The notes under the pieces were generated by a model, which saw only the letters and a list, made by a program, of their open reading frames with translations, did not search any database and was not told where the DNA came from. A stretch of 64,000 nt of DNA from JALNZU01 sp964463695 (GTDB lineage Bacteria > Bacteroidota > Bacteroidia > Bacteroidales > F082): positions 97,484 to 161,483 of the forward strand of contig CAYXCZ010000003.1 of assembly GCA_964463695.1 (NCBI GenBank), read 5' to 3'. The translations under genes and the position numbers were made by a program. Shown here in pieces: positions 60,968 through 64,000 of the stretch (its first letter is position 1; every line of letters begins with the position of its first letter).

Positions 60968-62218
60968 ATGAAAAAAACAATAATACTGCTTTTTCTAACA
61001 TACATAGGTTGGTCACTATCTGGTCAAAATCAAAGCGTAGCCGATCTCGAGAATTTTTCTATAATGAGTCCTGTACAATCCGGTATTTATGATGCCAAGG
61101 GTTGGTCAATGCAGGATAATGGAACATGGGCTAATGCTCCAAATAAAATACCTTATACCGATAGCAGATCCAATAATGCACGACCAGGTGGCTTGAATGA
61201 ATTAGGCCAGGATAACTTTATTTCACTGGAGCTGCGAAAAATTATGATTGATGATGAGCAATACAATGTGCTTATAAAAAAATATAATGATGGCGAGTTT
61301 GAGTTTTCATATTTACAGCGAAACTGGGTATTTTTTCATTCAATGGAATTTTGGGTGTTCAAAAGTGAAAAACTTAAAGAATTAATGCCCGAAGATGTTC
61401 AGTTCAATGTTAAATATCTGGTAAACCTTGAATGTTATGTCACTGGAAAAATTAGAAACTATAACAAAACTGTGTTTACCGTAGATGGTTTGAACCTAGT
61501 AAATTACACAACAGGAGTCATAAATAATTTTCAAACAACGAGTACTGCTTATTACGATCTCATTGTTCGAATTGTTCAAGATCGGAAACTTGGAAAAACC
61601 ATTAATGATGGTAATTTAATTATCGCTTTATTTCCCATCCGATCAGGAGATAAAGAAGTGACAAGATTTAAGCTTATCAAGAACTATAAGCATGAAAATT
61701 TGAATAAAATGCAATTATCACCTGATAATTGGAAAGATATATTTGCAGAAAACTTTTATGAGGTTGACTTTAATATTTACAACAACTTCATAAACCAATC
61801 ACTTGCTTATTATGTTGAGCTGGGTAAAGCAACAACTGCATTTGATGCAAACTATCAATGGGGTGTTTTAAGATACCAGATTGGGGACTATTTAGGTGCT
61901 TTGGAGGCTTTCAATAAAGCATTTGAAGAAAACCCAAAAACAGATGATTTCATGATTTACTCCTATAGGGGGAACACACGCAGCAAAATGGGGTTACACA
62001 CTGATGCTATCGCTGATTTTGACAAAGCTTTAATGCTCAGACCAAAACGAATTGTTGATTACCCAAATTGGATAAGAAACTATTTTAATCGCGGCGTTGC
62101 TAAATACTACATAAACAACGGAACCGGAGCTTGCGAAGATTGGAAAAAAGCATATGACCTAGGCTATGGTAGTGCAAGTGAATACCTTTATGATTTTTGT
62201 GGTCAAAAAACTCCTTAA
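60968..62218 (+). CDS. Secreted TPR-repeat protein
   Basis: 416 residues: signal peptide (1-19), a beta-rich middle (about 60-270) and about three tetratricopeptide repeats near the end (about 295-400: YQIGDYLGALEAFNKA, MGLHTDAIADFDKA, NNGTGACEDWKKA). Function unknown. It is 8 bases before the SPOR gene, so they are probably co-transcribed. Confidence 0.8.
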   Translation: MKKTIILLFLTYIGWSLSGQNQSVADLENFSIMSPVQSGIYDAKGWSMQDNGTWANAPNKIPYTDSRSNNARPGGLNELGQDNFISLELRKIMIDDEQYNVLIKKYNDGEFEFSYLQRNWVFFHSMEFWVFKSEKLKELMPEDVQFNVKYLVNLECYVTGKIRNYNKTVFTVDGLNLVNYTTGVINNFQTTSTAYYDLIVRIVQDRKLGKTINDGNLIIALFPIRSGDKEVTRFKLIKNYKHENLNKMQLSPDNWKDIFAENFYEVDFNIYNNFINQSLAYYVELGKATTAFDANYQWGVLRYQIGDYLGALEAFNKAFEENPKTDDFMIYSYRGNTRSKMGLHTDAIADFDKALMLRPKRIVDYPNWIRNYFNRGVAKYYINNGTGACEDWKKAYDLGYGSASEYLYDFCGQKTP

Positions 62219-62226
62219 CTAAATAG

Positions 62227-63369
62227 ATGCTGATGAAAACCTCAGGTAAAATATCTCTCTTATTTCTCTATGTGCTATTGTTTAATTTTGGCACACTTAA
62301 GGCTCAAGAGGTAGTGACACCCAAATGGCAAATAAGCGCTTTTGGTGGAATTTCACAATATCACGGCGACATCAGTAATAAATCATGGACTAAACAATTT
62401 TCAGGAGAAACAAAACTTTCATTTGGTTTTCTTGCCCGCCATCATTTCAATTCAAAACACGGTCTTGGAATACACTTTCAACATTCATCAATCTACAGCG
62501 CAAAAGAATTTAAATCAGATGGAATTACTGTTTTTGATAGAAAATATGATGGGAGTTTCAATCAAATTTCTTTACAGTCTTTTCTTAATTTCAGTTCTTT
62601 CTTTTTTGGTGAAAGAGAACGAAAACTTGAGTTGTATGGTACACTAGGCATAGGTTATCTTTTTTGGAATGGCACTCTTTCGAACATAAGCACTAATGCA
62701 ATCATCACAAACAATTCTACTGCATCAGCTATAACAAAAGGAGCTTCATTTCCGGCAACTATTGGGGCTCAATATACTTTGGCTCCAAATCTTAAACTTA
62801 TGTTTGAGGCAAGCCTTATTACTGCCTTAACCGATGAAGTTGATTTTTACCGCGATGGATATCAATACGACATTTTAACCTCGGCTCATATTGGTTTAAC
62901 CTACAATTTTGGAGGAGAAGTTAAAAACAAAAAAACTTCTAAACCATCACAGGTTGGAAGTTGGGAGCCGGAAACACCAATCAGTGTAATTGATTACGAA
63001 ATTTATAACGATCCACCCGTAAAACAGCCTGTTAAAGAAACTCTCCCTCAATTACAACTTCCGGCTAAGAATGAACCTTCAAACGCTCAAACTTTCCCCC
63101 CATTTGAATTTAGGGTACAGATTTATGCAAAAACCTCATCAGCAGCAATTGGTCAAAAAGTATACCGAAACGTTACTTTTGAATATCCTGTTATTGAAAA
63201 TAGGTTCAATGGTTTGTTCAGGTATTCAACAGGTAGTTTCAGAACTTATTCTGAAGCAGAGGCTTATGCCAGAACAATGCAAAATCGCGGAATATTTGAT
63301 GCATTCGTAGTTGCATACAGCAACAACGAACGAATTTCAATTACTTCAGAAATGAAGAGTCGGAAATAA
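62227..63369 (+). CDS. Outer-membrane barrel with C-terminal SPOR domain
   Basis: 380 residues (or 378 from the Met at codon 3): signal peptide (about 3-26), an eight-stranded-type barrel (about 33-230), a proline-rich linker and a C-terminal SPOR domain (about 290-372: FRVQIYAKTSS...YSTGSFRTYSEAEAYARTMQNRG). SPOR domains bind denuded peptidoglycan, so the protein may link the outer membrane to the cell wall. It pairs with the TPR gene upstream. Confidence 0.82.
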   Translation: MLMKTSGKISLLFLYVLLFNFGTLKAQEVVTPKWQISAFGGISQYHGDISNKSWTKQFSGETKLSFGFLARHHFNSKHGLGIHFQHSSIYSAKEFKSDGITVFDRKYDGSFNQISLQSFLNFSSFFFGERERKLELYGTLGIGYLFWNGTLSNISTNAIITNNSTASAITKGASFPATIGAQYTLAPNLKLMFEASLITALTDEVDFYRDGYQYDILTSAHIGLTYNFGGEVKNKKTSKPSQVGSWEPETPISVIDYEIYNDPPVKQPVKETLPQLQLPAKNEPSNAQTFPPFEFRVQIYAKTSSAAIGQKVYRNVTFEYPVIENRFNGLFRYSTGSFRTYSEAEAYARTMQNRGIFDAFVVAYSNNERISITSEMKSRK

Positions 63370-64000
63370 CTCTTTTCCTTTAATTCTTCGCATCAGTCCA
63401 TTGTCTCTTTCTCAAGCTATTAACTACTTTGTATTTACCTTGTCAAACGGTAGAATCTATTTAAGTAATTATGATTAGAAGTTTTGAATGCAACAGAACA
63501 AAAGTCTAAACATTTGAACATAAACTAAATTGATATAAGGCAAGATCAAATTCCAGAATGAAATTATAAATCAGTTACATTCCAAGTACTATTGAAAATG
63601 ATCAATTATTTAGAGTAAAGTTGTTACTATTGAAAATTTATGTTGCAACCAGCCAATAATTAAAAATATTGAACTGTAATAGCAAAAAGGTTTATAGATT
63701 TCACTTTTGAGTTCTTTGCTTACACTTAATAATCTGGACAGTATTGGCCATCAATTCATGGATAATGCCCACTTAATTTCATGGTGCAAATGATAATATA
63801 ATTCCTATTATTAAGTCAAACCTTAACCATGTCCTACAACCGAACTAAATTTAAGCATGAGTTTTGAAAGGAAAATAATGTTGTTTCGTGGATACTACCC
63901 AATCAGATCCAAAAGCCCGGAATGATAATTGAAAAAATCCTCTTAAACCCAGATTACGCATTAGACAATTGAAAAGGGAAATTACACTCTTTTGAATAGT
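63370..64000. other. 631-base gene-free end of the window
   Basis: No supported gene or RNA on either strand; stop codons are frequent in all frames. It contains TTAAACCCAGATTA at 63943-63956, nearly identical to TTAAACCCGGATTA at 18995-19008, each followed by AATTACACT at variable distance. This may be decayed insertion-sequence DNA. Confidence 0.6.

Overview
The window looks like a chromosomal segment of an anaerobic or facultative member of the Bacteroidota, probably a Bacteroidales-like lineage. Evidence: two secreted proteins with C-terminal type IX secretion (T9SS) sorting domains, a TonB receptor with an N-terminal carboxypeptidase-like regulatory domain, DUF4625, DUF5686 and DUF5687 families, the gene orders rsfS-ftsH-LUD-cdsA-psd and M23-MerR/alaS, and many gene starts preceded by the Bacteroidota promoter pattern (TTG, about 19 bp, TAnnTTTG). 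Base composition is AT-rich and even, and most of the window is housekeeping chromosome. I saw no rRNA, tRNA, CRISPR array, intact insertion sequence or prophage.

Layout. 0-4.3 kb is a redox/hydrogen-linked region: a SpoIIE-type phosphatase (5' end outside the window), the nickel GTPase HypB with a very His-rich N-terminus, the NADH sensor Rex, and a convergent carbamate kinase. 4.5-10 kb carries a secreted GH5/CBM6 glucanase, the NAD(P)HX repair enzyme Nnr and a di-haem peroxidase lipoprotein. 10.1-14.8 kb is the most distinctive accessory locus: a Fur-family regulator, a small Cys/His secreted protein, a TonB receptor and two His-rich DUF4625 lipoproteins, all on the minus strand and probably one metal-uptake operon. 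14.8-25 kb holds an ABC exporter, a SRPBCC/effector-binding protein, a MalY/PatB aminotransferase, a MazG-like enzyme, a DUF5687 ABC pair followed by a DUF5686 barrel, and a YtxH/holin-superfamily pair.

25-38 kb is minus-strand core genome (patatin-pyrH-GT39-frr, a lipoprotein, secA, a thioredoxin-like protein, coaD, Nudix), then pyrE and a SRPBCC gene on plus and birA on minus. 38.9-44.9 kb is the plus-strand rsfS-ftsH-LUD-cdsA-psd-membrane protein run. 44.9-45.3 kb is a gene-free patch with a 17-bp perfect palindrome, a G9 run and a degenerate repeat. 45.3-52.9 kb has yjjG, a TrmH/SpoU methyltransferase, a membrane protein made by internal duplication, a large duplicated T9SS cargo protein, a YhcC-like radical SAM protein and a POT peptide transporter. 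53.1-63.4 kb has valS, a sugar-nucleotide epimerase, MerR and M23 peptidase genes, alaS, a TPR protein and a barrel-plus-SPOR envelope protein. The last 630 bases show no gene.

Most notable: (i) the Fur-TonB-DUF4625 locus with a near-perfect direct repeat at its predicted transcription start; (ii) two Rex-like palindromes in matching positions just upstream of the predicted -33 boxes of rex and arcC. Both are inferences from sequence that can be tested. I did not find a clearly new defence or mobile system.
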